NCBI GenBank assembly: GCA_016124735.1
Contig: WGMZ01000009.1
Location: forward strand, 46,795 to 110,794
DNA from: Bacteroidota bacterium
GTDB taxonomy: Bacteria > Bacteroidota > Bacteroidia > UBA8524
DNA length: 64,000 bases
Reading direction: 5' to 3'
Positions 28,147 through 37,200 of this stretch are shown here, piece by piece. Numbering within the stretch: the stretch's first letter is position 1; every line of letters begins with the position of its first letter. The notes below the pieces were generated by a model. The model searched no databases and was not told where the DNA came from. It was given only the letters and a program-made list of their open reading frames with translations. Position numbers and translations under genes: made by a program.

Positions 28147-29232
28147 CTATTTGAGTTTCACATCCAGCGCATCCCGGAGTCCATTGCCAACAAAATTAAA
28201 AGACATCACCAAAAGCATGATTGCAATGCCGGGAATTATAGCAAGATACGCACTGTCCAGCACGATATAGCCATAATGTTCTTTAATCATTTGTCCCCAT
28301 GACGGTGCTGGCGCCTGAACACCCAATCCCAGAAAACTCAATCCTGCTTCGAGCAGAATAGCTGAAGCAAAATTTGCCGCCGCTACTACAGTGAGTGGAC
28401 CAATGAGGTTGGGAAGAATATGTTTGAACAATATTTGCCAATCAGGAAGTCCCAATACCCGCGCTGCCTCTACAAATTCTTTTTCTTTAAGACTGAGCAC
28501 CTGCCCTCTCACCAAACGCGCCACATCTACCCACATGCTCAAGCCAATTGCAATAAAAATTTGCCATAAGCCCTTACCTAAAGCCAATGCAAAAGCAATG
28601 ACAAGAAGCAGCGTAGGTAAAGACCAAATAACATTCATAAGCCATTGAATGACTTTGTCTATCCCTCCTCCATAGTAAGCTGCCAAAGCACCCAGGATAA
28701 TTCCAACAATCATCGATATAAATACGGCAAGCATCCCCACTGCAATGCTTACCCGCGCCCCCAATAACATCCGACTTAACATATCTCTTCCAAATCGATC
28801 GGTACCAAGCCAAAATTTCTTCCAACTTATGTTGTGCGACCTGATTTGACCCTCTGGGAACCGGGTCTTGGGGATAAATTCGCGAATACCATCAGCTGCT
28901 TCCTCGGCATAATGTGTGATCCATATCCCATTATCCTGAATATCGTAATCAAGAATTGGGATTTCCGTTTTCTGTTCGGGAATGCCGCTAAACCATTGCA
29001 CCAAACTGCCTGAATTTTCTATTGAATCTGGTATTTGAAGAACCTGAACCTGAAAGCCTGGTTTTTTCGCTGCCAATGGTAATTGAATGGCATTGGCATC
29101 CGGACTTCTATCCGGTGACAATGGAACCGCGAGAATAGCACTGATACATGTCAGTCCAATAATAATCAATCCCAAGGCCGAGAGGCGATTTGACAATAAT
29201 TTTTTCCAGAATGCCCGGGAGTCTTTATTCAT
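28147..29232 (-). CDS. ABC transporter permease, OppC/DppC family
   Basis: A 361-residue inner-membrane protein with an N-terminal helix, then an exported loop of about 100 residues, then the conserved core starting at FWLGTDRFGRDMLSRML. Five further helices follow, with the EAA loop EFVEAARVLGLPDWQILFKHILPN that contacts the ATPase. Members pair with OppB-type permeases, ATPases and a binding protein to import or export peptides. None of these partners is nearby, so it must find them elsewhere. The first ATG overlaps the previous gene (29225-29521) by 8 bp. The loop is longer than usual. Confidence 0.9.
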   Translation of the reverse strand: MNKDSRAFWKKLLSNRLSALGLIIIGLTCISAILAVPLSPDRSPDANAIQLPLAAKKPGFQVQVLQIPDSIENSGSLVQWFSGIPEQKTEIPILDYDIQDNGIWITHYAEEAADGIREFIPKTRFPEGQIRSHNISWKKFWLGTDRFGRDMLSRMLLGARVSIAVGMLAVFISMIVGIILGALAAYYGGGIDKVIQWLMNVIWSLPTLLLVIAFALALGKGLWQIFIAIGLSMWVDVARLVRGQVLSLKEKEFVEAARVLGLPDWQILFKHILPNLIGPLTVVAAANFASAILLEAGLSFLGLGVQAPAPSWGQMIKEHYGYIVLDSAYLAIIPGIAIMLLVMSFNFVGNGLRDALDVKLK

Positions 29233-29521
29233 TTTTATGTTCCAGCATATTCAATCCAAGCGAGCTAAGCTGGTAACGGTATTCACTCAGCTTATCTGCA
29301 TCGTATATCATGCGCCTTTCCCAAACCTGGCCTTTTTCATTCCATTCCAGCAAATGGAGCACCTTCCGTCTGACAAGGTTTCTCAAACAGTCACCTAAAA
29401 TAAAGGAATCTCCACTAAATTCTCCAAGAATCGTAGCATAGCTCTCCGCATGAACCACCATCCCTAGAATCTCTTTTTCATACTGATCTAAGTCAATGAT
29501 CTGAATTCTCTTCCTTTCCAT
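29225..29521 (-). CDS. Small conserved-looking protein of unknown function (98 aa)
   Basis: Starts MERKRIQIIDLDQYEK and contains LRNLVRRKVLHLLEWNEKGQVWERRMIYDADK, which has the feel of a small helix-rich or winged-helix protein. No signal peptide, membrane segment or known motif is seen. It overlaps the end of the glycosyltransferase gene by 34 bp and the start of the OppC-like gene by 8 bp in different frames, so it is very probably translated as part of the same operon. I do not recognise the family. Confidence 0.68.
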   Translation of the reverse strand: MERKRIQIIDLDQYEKEILGMVVHAESYATILGEFSGDSFILGDCLRNLVRRKVLHLLEWNEKGQVWERRMIYDADKLSEYRYQLSSLGLNMLEHKNE

Positions 29522-30615
29522 TTATAATTTCCAAATTTACCCAGCAGTCCAATAACGACCACGTAGAATAGCTGAACGATTTCCGAAAAGATGAATCCTT
29601 TCAATAATCTGCTTTCCCCAAAAAATGCCAATGTCCTTCTGTAGAACCTGTATTCAATCCCTGTTTTCAAAAAAAAGGAAACCATTCCGAAGAGGGCCAA
29701 TTGTAAGTTCCATAAAATCCCACTCAAACAAAACAATATGCTGAAATAATACAGCCATATCATTGTCATTTCGATACTCACCCACCTATTTTCAAAGCTT
29801 CCATTCTTGGATGCCCAACGCACCCTCTGAGCAATAAAAGAGCCGAGTTCGGTCACGGCATCTGTAAAAACAATCGCCTCCTGATTCTTACAAAACCGGA
29901 TCGAGTTGGCGCTATTCTTATGAAGCCGATGCAATAAAAACTGATCGTCACCACCAGGAACCATTTCATTTCCCACAAACCCTCCAACTCTTGTAAAACT
30001 TGATTTTCTGTACATGATATTCGCTCCATTGCACATATTGGGCGAACCCAACGCAATTGCAGCGCCTCCAATGGCAATTAACCCCGAAAACTCAAGGCAT
30101 TGCCATTGAGAAAACCATGAATTTCCCGGCCTGATTGAAACCGGTCCGGAAACTAATTCCACCTGCTCATTATCAATTGCAGCCGCCATTACAGACAACC
30201 AGTTCGGACCGCGAAAAGTATCTGCATCGGTACAAAGCACCCAGTCTGTTTCTGCCTTATTAATACCCAAATTGATTGCTGCTTTTTTTCCGATAACATT
30301 ATCCGGGACTTCTATACTGATTTTAGTCCCCACCTTCGGATTCCAGGCCTGAACCAATTCCTGTCCCTTGTCATCACTCCGGTCATCCACAAAAATCCAT
30401 GTAACATTCCCGTAATCCTGAGAATCGAAAGAATCAAAAAGCCGTTTCAGATTTCCCCCCTCATTTCGATATGGAATAATGACAGATAATGGCAGGTATT
30501 TTTCTTGCTTATGAGTTACTGAGATACTTTCCCATCCACGAGTGTATCGAAAGAAAAGCCGAATGTACCAAATTGCCAAAAGGCTAAAGATGACGAAGAG
30601 GCTATAGATCCACAT
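29488..30615 (-). CDS. Family 2 glycosyltransferase, membrane-bound
   Basis: A 375-residue protein starting at ATG 30615. An upstream frame to 30720 exists but lies inside the previous gene, and the chosen start gives MWIYSLFVIFSLLAIWYIRL, a clear N-terminal helix. GT2 motifs: PYRNEGGNLKRL, the DDRS at 77-80, the DADT (second acidic motif), and QRVRWASK (QxxRW). Two or three C-terminal helices (from about residue 290) give the usual processive/membrane layout. It follows a PF03706 protein by a 14-bp overlap. Together these suggest synthesis or movement of a lipid-linked sugar or glycolipid, but the product is unknown. Confidence 0.88.
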   Translation of the reverse strand: MWIYSLFVIFSLLAIWYIRLFFRYTRGWESISVTHKQEKYLPLSVIIPYRNEGGNLKRLFDSFDSQDYGNVTWIFVDDRSDDKGQELVQAWNPKVGTKISIEVPDNVIGKKAAINLGINKAETDWVLCTDADTFRGPNWLSVMAAAIDNEQVELVSGPVSIRPGNSWFSQWQCLEFSGLIAIGGAAIALGSPNMCNGANIMYRKSSFTRVGGFVGNEMVPGGDDQFLLHRLHKNSANSIRFCKNQEAIVFTDAVTELGSFIAQRVRWASKNGSFENRWVSIEMTMIWLYYFSILFCLSGILWNLQLALFGMVSFFLKTGIEYRFYRRTLAFFGESRLLKGFIFSEIVQLFYVVVIGLLGKFGNYKWKGREFRSLT

Positions 30616-31594
30616 CCGACTTTCTATTAAACAAAAACAACAGGGCGCCAAACAAGGCCGGAAGAAGCAAGTTGATAAACCAAATACTATAGGTAGCCAA
30701 TAAGACAATCCCCTGCTCAATTCCCACTTGGTTGAAAATATAATTGGCGGTAATGCCCCTGCTGGTTAATTCCATTATCGTAATAGAAGGAATTATACTC
30801 TGAATCAGAAAAAACAATCCGATGCCTTGCATGGCAACCGCAAAATCGAAATAAGCGCCCCAGCTCAAAAACATCAGATAGAATTGAACACTATATATTC
30901 CATACCGCAAGATGGAAATAAGTAATATGCTGAGTAATGTCTTCGTCTTTAAATGTCTTAATGGCAAAAAATAACGCAACCATTTTCTGGATAGGCCGAA
31001 ATACCAAAGGCTCATAGCAAGTCGGTCAATATTGAAGTAGAAAAAAAGTACGACCGCGGTCAGAATAATTATTCCCGTAGCACCAAGCATCCATTCCAAA
31101 TGGTCAGAAGCAAAAAATATTAATCCGGCCAGGCATCCGAACAATAGAGTACATATATTTTGAGCAAGCCCTCCGGTTAAAGTGAGAATCGTGCCTTCAA
31201 TTTTTTTCCCCGGCAGATAAATAATCCGTCCGGCAAACTCACCCGAACGATTGGGAGTAAAGAAGCTGACAAAGACACCTGTTAGAACTGCTTTATACGC
31301 AATCCAAAAATGAATATGCGCCAGTTCTTTTACTAAAATTCTCCACTTTATTGCTTCCGCAGCCCAATTGAAGAATATGAGTACCACAAATAATGAAAGC
31401 CATTCATAGTGTATTGAAATATCTCCAGATAGCCACTGATCCAATACTCTATGAAATTTTTCATTGCTTAAAATTTCTGAATACAATAACCAGCCACTCA
31501 GGAGAACCGCTAAAATCTTCAGAAATCGCAGTGCTTGTGTTTTATTTTGGAATATCCTTCTGGCCAATTTCAATAACTTTGAAACGAATGACAC
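30602..31594 (-). CDS. PF03706-family (lysylphosphatidylglycerol synthase TM region) membrane protein
   Basis: A 330-residue protein with about 8 hydrophobic segments matching the flippase-like domain of the lysylphosphatidylglycerol synthase family: WRILVKEL, the GVFVSFFTPNRSGEFAGR signature and GLFFLIQSIIPSITIMELTSRGI. It lacks a soluble aminoacyl-transfer domain, so it is not an MprF enzyme itself. Its start appears to be GTG 31594, 7 bp into the other strand's ruvC, since no in-frame ATG follows; TTG codons at 31573 or further in are alternatives. It heads the operon with GT2, 98-aa, OppC-like and histidine kinase genes. Confidence 0.88.
   Translation of the reverse strand: MSFVSKLLKLARRIFQNKTQALRFLKILAVLLSGWLLYSEILSNEKFHRVLDQWLSGDISIHYEWLSLFVVLIFFNWAAEAIKWRILVKELAHIHFWIAYKAVLTGVFVSFFTPNRSGEFAGRIIYLPGKKIEGTILTLTGGLAQNICTLLFGCLAGLIFFASDHLEWMLGATGIIILTAVVLFFYFNIDRLAMSLWYFGLSRKWLRYFLPLRHLKTKTLLSILLISILRYGIYSVQFYLMFLSWGAYFDFAVAMQGIGLFFLIQSIIPSITIMELTSRGITANYIFNQVGIEQGIVLLATYSIWFINLLLPALFGALLFLFNRKSDVDL
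31574..31581 (+). promoter_or_regulatory. -7 box (TAACTTTG) immediately before ruvC
   Basis: TAACTTTG matches TAnnTTTG with only 6 nt before ATG 31588, so ruvC mRNA would be leaderless or nearly so. The box is inside the N-terminal codons of the divergent membrane protein gene. Confidence 0.55.
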
Positions 31595-32163
31595 AAGACG
31601 CTCAATACGACACCGTCATTCTGGGGATTGACCCCGGAACAAATATAATGGGTTATGGCATCCTTGGTTGTAAAAAGAAATCCTTCGAGCTCATTACCAC
31701 CGGAGTCATTCATCTGGGCAAATTGGAGAATCAAGCTCAAAAGCTTAAGAAGATTTTTGAACGTTGTCTTTATCTCATTGATACCTACCATCCTGATGAA
31801 TTAGCAATTGAAGCACCATTCTTCGGGAAGAATGTTCAATCCATGCTCAAATTAGGGAGGGCACAAGGTACTGCTATGGCCGCCGCGCTATATCGTGACA
31901 TGCCCATATTCGAATACGCTCCTAAAAAAGTGAAGCAGAGCATTACCGGAAGCGGAAATGCCAGTAAAGAGCAGGTTGCAGCCATGCTCCAAAGCCTTTG
32001 TCAATTCGAAGAAATGCCTGCATATCTCGATGCAACCGATGGTTTAGCCGTGGCTGTCTGCCATTTCTTTCAGGGAGGGGCTACTGCAACGGGTCTAAAG
32101 AAAAACAAAAAAAGCAGCGGTTGGACTGCTTTCGTTAAAAATAATCCTGACAGACTCGCTTAA
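31588..32163 (+). CDS. ruvC: RuvC, crossover-junction endodeoxyribonuclease
   Basis: A 191-residue protein from ATG 31588. A much longer open frame extends upstream but lies antisense to the membrane protein gene. The acidic active site is complete: Asp15 in LGIDPGTN, Glu75 in AIEAPFFGKN, and Asp148 and Asp151 in DATDGLAVAVCH. RuvC cuts Holliday junctions during recombination with RuvAB, which is not in the window. The stop overlaps the convergent HIT gene by 4 bp, and the start overlaps the divergent membrane protein gene by 7 bp. Confidence 0.97.
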   Translation: MTQDAQYDTVILGIDPGTNIMGYGILGCKKKSFELITTGVIHLGKLENQAQKLKKIFERCLYLIDTYHPDELAIEAPFFGKNVQSMLKLGRAQGTAMAAALYRDMPIFEYAPKKVKQSITGSGNASKEQVAAMLQSLCQFEEMPAYLDATDGLAVAVCHFFQGGATATGLKKNKKSSGWTAFVKNNPDRLA

Positions 32164-32552
32164 GAGATTTGATTTATCTTTTCGGCCACGGTCGCCAATT
32201 GATCCTGACTCAATTTTAGTTTTGGTCGGGAGAAATTGCAATCATCCATTTGATTAATGGGAATCAAATGTACATGAGCATGAGGTACTTCCAAGCCAAT
32301 CACACTTACCGCAATCCTTTTGCATGGAACTGCTTTTTTCAGTCGAATTGCCACTTTTCTGGAAAAGGCCATTAATTCATTCAATTCCATTTCACTCAGA
32401 TCGAAAATATAATCCGTCTCCTTTTTTGGAATAACCAACACATGTCCCAGACTCACCGGTTGAATATCCAAAAATGCCAGGTGCTTATCATCCTCTGCTA
32501 CCTTGTGGCACGGGATACTGCCTTCTACTATTTTACTAAAAATGGAAGCCAT
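32160..32552 (-). CDS. HIT-family nucleotide-binding protein
   Basis: A 130-residue protein with the histidine triad HAHVHLIPI (His91, His93, His95) near the C-terminus and GHVLVIPKKE, both typical of HINT-like hydrolases that act on phosphoramidate or adenylated nucleotides. The start ATG shares a base with the stop of greA (TAATG), so the pair is translationally coupled. Physiological substrate unknown. Confidence 0.94.
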   Translation of the reverse strand: MASIFSKIVEGSIPCHKVAEDDKHLAFLDIQPVSLGHVLVIPKKETDYIFDLSEMELNELMAFSRKVAIRLKKAVPCKRIAVSVIGLEVPHAHVHLIPINQMDDCNFSRPKLKLSQDQLATVAEKINQIS

Positions 32553-33025
32553 TAGAAACTGATCTCCAGAATTTCAAATTGAATTTTTCCTGCAGGTACC
32601 TCTATTTCTGCAACATCTCCCACGGATTTGCCCAATAAGCCTTTAGCAATAGGCGAACCCGAAGAAATTTTACCCGATTTCAAATCCGCTTCCTTTTCCG
32701 TTACGATGGTATAAGTCAGGTCCTTGCCGGTTTTGTGGTTCTTTACCTTAACCTTACTCAGGATCATGACCTTGCTACTATCCAGTTTACTTTGGTCGAT
32801 AATTCTTGCACGGGAAAGTAAATCCTCCATCTTGGCAATTTTTGCCTCCAGAAGACCCTGTGCTTCTTTTGCCGCATCGTATTCGGCATTTTCAGACAAG
32901 TCTCCTTTGTCTCTAGCCTCAGCAATCTGCTGGGAAATTGAAGGACGCTGAACCGTTTTGAGTTCGTGCAATTCCTTTTTAAGGTTTTCCAGACCTTCTT
33001 CAGTAAAATATTGAATGTCTGCCAT
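32552..33025 (-). CDS. greA: GreA transcript-cleavage factor
   Basis: A 157-residue protein. The N-terminal coiled-coil hairpin has the tip acidic residues Asp42 and Glu45 in KGDLSENAEY, which reach the RNA polymerase active site. The C-terminal domain shows GSPIAKGLLGKSVGDVAEIEVPAG. GreA rescues backtracked polymerase by stimulating RNA cleavage. A TATCTTTG box lies 57 nt upstream, on the far side of the PorV-gene terminator, so the promoter is just before that hairpin. Confidence 0.97.
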   Translation of the reverse strand: MADIQYFTEEGLENLKKELHELKTVQRPSISQQIAEARDKGDLSENAEYDAAKEAQGLLEAKIAKMEDLLSRARIIDQSKLDSSKVMILSKVKVKNHKTGKDLTYTIVTEKEADLKSGKISSGSPIAKGLLGKSVGDVAEIEVPAGKIQFEILEISF

Positions 33026-33053
33026 ATGTGTTTCTTGATTGATTAAAAAAGAA

Positions 33054-33079
33054 AAAGCTCCGGGCTAACCCGGAACTTT
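33054..33079 (-). terminator. Intrinsic terminator after the PorV-family gene
   Basis: On the minus strand AGTTCCGGG pairs with CCCGGAGCT around TTAG (one mismatch), followed by TTTTT and then a second T-rich tract. It ends the TonB/secreted/PorV transcription unit and sits between the greA promoter box and greA. Confidence 0.8.
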
Positions 33080-33081
33080 CT

Positions 33082-33089
33082 CAAAGATA
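33082..33089 (-). promoter_or_regulatory. -7 box (TATCTTTG) for greA
   Basis: Minus-strand TATCTTTG at 33089-33082. Transcription would start near 33076, inside the ascending arm of the terminator hairpin, so the greA transcript would carry only part of it. Confidence 0.5.
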
Positions 33090-33105
33090 TTGTTTGTAAT
33101 CTAAA

Positions 33106-34203
33106 TTATTGTAGGTTCAATCGGATTCCGAATGAATGAATTCCTCTGAAAGGGTTTGTGCTTCTGTAAGAATAATCAAAGCCCAAAGTAGTTCCGGTTT
33201 TCTTATTCAAAGGAAGCTCAAAGGTGAGTCCACCGCAGAAACCTGTCAACGCTGTTTGACGGCCATCTACAGCAAGTTGTTTAAAGATATCTTTTTCGTA
33301 AACAAAGCCTGTACGAAGCATGAGAAATTCCTTATAAGCATACTCCAGTCCAAGAACTAAATTGTTTCTGGAGAACGAGTTGCTTACAAAATTACCTGCA
33401 GCAGTTAAACGGTGAAAATACGTGTTAGAATCTTTATCCAAACGGATATCGTAGGAGGCACCAATATTTACCTGAGATGGAAGGTTGAACGTCGCAACGC
33501 GGTTTTCCACGGTGTTATCGTAACTATTGTTTCCATTGATTCTCGCTTTTATGGACAGACCATCTCCAGAGAATTTCATGTCAGGGCCAACATTTCGGAT
33601 AGAGATACCGAATTTGATATCATCCTTTTTTATACCCTTTTTCTGGCTTGAGGTCTTGTATTGCACGCCGGCATCAAGTGCTACACCAGAAGCTCTCACG
33701 TCTTCAATTGCTTCGTTAATGATTTTCATTTGAATACCACCTGAAATACTATTGGAGAATCGTTTTGCATATCCAATACCCACATTCAGAAACTGAGGAG
33801 AGAAGGTGCCGATTCCTCCTTCCGGGTGGTCCGTTGTGGTCCTTTGAATTTCTCCAAAGCTTAGGTTATTTATAGATAACGATAAAGCTGCTTCATTCTT
33901 CAGCTTCTGGGCAAACCCAAATGTGCTCACATGAACACCAGATGGAACCAACCAGTTCGTTCTAGCAAAAACAACTTCCGTTCTAGGTGTATATGCAATG
34001 CCTGCAATATTCAATTGGGTTGCTTCAAGGCCAGTTATTCCTGCGGAATGCACTGCTCCCCACCCAGAGCTTCTTGCGAAACTATTGATGAGCAATTCAG
34101 TAGCTCCTGCCTGACCTACACGGTCAGGGTTACCCGCCTGGGCGCCAAGGCTTAATGCCAGGGCTCCCAGAACTGCAACAACTTTTATACTAATACTTTT
34201 CAT
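33106..34203 (-). CDS. PorV/PorQ-family outer-membrane protein
   Basis: A 365-residue protein with signal peptide MKSISIKVVAVLGALALSLGAQAG. The segment VGQAGATELLINSFARSSGWG and the following STFGFAQKL and LSLSINNLSFGEI match the PorV/PorQ (UPF0164) family of FadL-like 14-stranded barrels, and it ends in strand RGIHSFGIRLNLQ. PorV shuttles T9SS cargo from the translocon to the attachment complex; PorQ belongs to that complex. This copy follows a large secreted protein and a TonB-dependent receptor, so it may be a dedicated paralogue. It probably is not the main PorV, as no sprA, porU or other T9SS genes are near. Confidence 0.87.
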   Translation of the reverse strand: MKSISIKVVAVLGALALSLGAQAGNPDRVGQAGATELLINSFARSSGWGAVHSAGITGLEATQLNIAGIAYTPRTEVVFARTNWLVPSGVHVSTFGFAQKLKNEAALSLSINNLSFGEIQRTTTDHPEGGIGTFSPQFLNVGIGYAKRFSNSISGGIQMKIINEAIEDVRASGVALDAGVQYKTSSQKKGIKKDDIKFGISIRNVGPDMKFSGDGLSIKARINGNNSYDNTVENRVATFNLPSQVNIGASYDIRLDKDSNTYFHRLTAAGNFVSNSFSRNNLVLGLEYAYKEFLMLRTGFVYEKDIFKQLAVDGRQTALTGFCGGLTFELPLNKKTGTTLGFDYSYRSTNPFRGIHSFGIRLNLQ

Positions 34204-34224
34204 TCTTTTCTCAGCGTTAATTGA

Positions 34225-37200
34225 TTAGAAAGAGTCCAGGTCGATTTGACGCATCACTCCAAACCATTTAATTACTTTTTCGCCCAATGCGCCTCCATCA
34301 ATATGTATCAAATACATACCGCTGGCAATCGGAACATTCGCGTGGTTTTTAAGATTCCAATCGACATACGTGTCATCATCATCTTTCTTAATTTGTTTTA
34401 CCAAAGAACCATTCAAGGTGAAGATGTTGATTGTGCATTTATGTGGCAGATTGATAATCTTGATTCTGTTATCCAACTGGCTACCTTCATAGCTGGAATA
34501 AGCGTAATATGGGTTTGGAACAACATTGATCAAATCCATCGCATTCTTTCCAACTTCAGTATTAACCAATGGTGCGATATCGCTGGTATTGAAAGTATAC
34601 CTCGGCATTTCGTATTGACCTGAAGATGAATTCAAGGAAGTACCATAGGTTCTCTTCACCCGAAGTTTGATTGTCACCTCATTAGGAGGAACTCCATCAT
34701 TCATGTCAAAATTAGATTCTAGCATTGCGGGCATTACCCACAGGCATTGAGAATATACCTTACGCATTTCAGAATTGCTTCCAGAATTCAACTTTGTCAG
34801 GTAATCACTGCCCTCATCATAAATAGGACCAGTATAGCCTTTCCAGTTATGACTGCCCATGATGTAAATGAAGTGCTTACCTCCAATTACAGGAACAGTT
34901 GCTGTACCGATTGTACTCGTTGGGTTCCACATCATATCATCGCCATTCGCTCCGGATAAGTATGAATCCTCACCAAACATGATATTCAACCGTTGACCCG
35001 TTTCCAAATCAATGGCATAACCAGGGAACCAGCTTCTTCCGGTTTCACCAGAACCTGTCATTTCCTTAAAGTTAATATCCAGTGATGTGCTTTTTCGGGG
35101 AGTATGCTTGTCAGCATTTCCAATTGACAATCCAGGGTCTTCGCTCATTTCAACGACTACGCATCTTGTCCATTTGCTTTTATCCGGTGTAATCACCAGA
35201 TCTACACTATGCAAATCACCTAACGTATTATCCAATCCGACTACACTGCCGGAATAAGCAGGGCCAAATGTGGCTTTTGCCGGATTTACATAAGGAGCTC
35301 TCGCCGCAAGTGCATAGGGCGCAACAGTCCCATTGAAAATTTTCTCGTAGCGTTCAAATGGGTCCATCGCTTCTCCACCAATTGCGAAGTCCTGGGTATA
35401 ATTCATATCCGTGAAGTTGTCCGTGCGTCCACGATTTCCGGAACGAATCCAGTTCATCCACATCACCGAGTTGTCATTGTCTTTTAAACCGGTAAGCCAC
35501 TGACGTGCATCATCTTCCCAAACCACGTCGTATCCGATGTATCCATTGGCATCATCCAATTGATTGGTTGGCCATCCCGGAGCAACTGCTTGTCCAACGG
35601 TCACAGACATGCCCCATTTCGCGATTACCTGCTCATCCGGAAGATGAATGCTGGTATCAGAATATACGGTGTCTTGATCATCTATATTCACCAGGTACCA
35701 AGTTGTGGTAGCATCGTGCAATGAATCACGTCTGCTTCCGGCTTGATAATTTGTATCTAAGTCCTCAATGACCAATTCAAAATTTGCATTCGGAACCTTG
35801 ATAGGATCCACCACTTTAATATTGACAGGTCCGCCGGCACCAAGATATTTAGGTTTGCTGCTGAAGTAAGGTGCGCGAAGTAATTCCTCTACAGATTTTT
35901 CTGAGATATTCAGGAATACTCCCCCGTTACCTGTACCGCTTTCGCGAACAATTTGAGGACCATCGGCATAACCAGCATTTAATTTAGTTCCTCCATTCCG
36001 TGGTTCATTTTTGTGAGGTATTGCTTTATACGTATTCACGTTCAAGCGACCCTCCAAATATTGAACCGGCTCAGATGGATCATTTTTACATACTGCGTAG
36101 GCCACTACCACATAGTAATAGCTTTGGAAATTTACAATTTCCGTTGCTCCGGTTGCGAACAGGTCTTCGGTAACCTTGAAACTGTGTTTGATGCCCTGGT
36201 TTCCACCGTTCACCATGATGGTAGGAATGTTCACTCCCAAATCAGGATCCAGAACCTGATTGATTACCCTTCCGTACTCATCTCTCACATCCACCTGGAA
36301 AAGTAAACGTGCTCTTTCAATGTTCGTAAGCTCACCAGTGGTTACGGTTGCATCTCTCAATTGATAAATTTTATATCCCTGGAAGGAATAGTCCAAATCT
36401 CCTTTGGCTCCCTTGGCAATCATATTAAAAGACTCAATATTCTTGATTTTATAGTTGGAGTCAACCATGGTAATTACCAATTCACGATCCAATTCCTGAA
36501 TCTGCAAAGTAGGTGCTGGTGGTCCATCCAAAATTTGGAATTTGTTATTAAAGAGTTTTTGAGCTTTATCTGAAGCCAATTTTAACAAGTTCAAAGAACC
36601 GGTTGCTCCTCCGCTGGTAGTTCTGGCCCAAACCACACCTACCGTAACATAATTCACGGCACCTGGTTTCAGGTTAAATGGACCAGCAGATTGCAAATAG
36701 CGGCGGTCGCCGGGAGTATTACCTGCACTTTTTTCATGCCATTCACTTGGAACCGTTGGGTTTCCGGGAAACATATAATTCACTTCTGTTCCGGAAGAAT
36801 GGTATCCATTCCCGCCTTCTGTAATGTGAGAACCATCTTTCCAAACACCTTTGAGGTAATTGTAATACTGCTCAGCATTCGTAGGATTACCTTGTAGAGA
36901 AAAGTCATTGTTATAGTAAACAAAACGACTCAGTCCGATTTCATTTCCTGCAGAGTCACGCGGACCTTCAAAGAAAGTTGTTCCCACAGACGGAGGATTT
37001 AAACCATATCCCAGAATACCTTCGTCATCGTCGTCTCCATTATAACAATACCCTAAATTTCTCGTGGTATCACAGCCAACATAGTCATCTGAGTAGTTAC
37101 CCAAATCTGCATCAACCCACTGACCGAACCAGCAATTACGAATCTCGTCAAAAGAACGGTTGGTAATTTTAGTTTTGTAGAAAGTCATGTTGTTCACCTC

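Noticed and set aside
30616..30720. Extended GT2 frame
   Set aside because: It is inside the PF03706 gene on the same strand in another frame, with no GT2 similarity.
31393..31587. Extended ruvC frame
   Set aside because: It is antisense to the membrane protein gene, and family similarity and the TAACTTTG box support ATG 31588.
36013..36306. Plus-strand open frame inside the large secreted gene
   Set aside because: Shadow of the minus-strand gene; no supporting feature.
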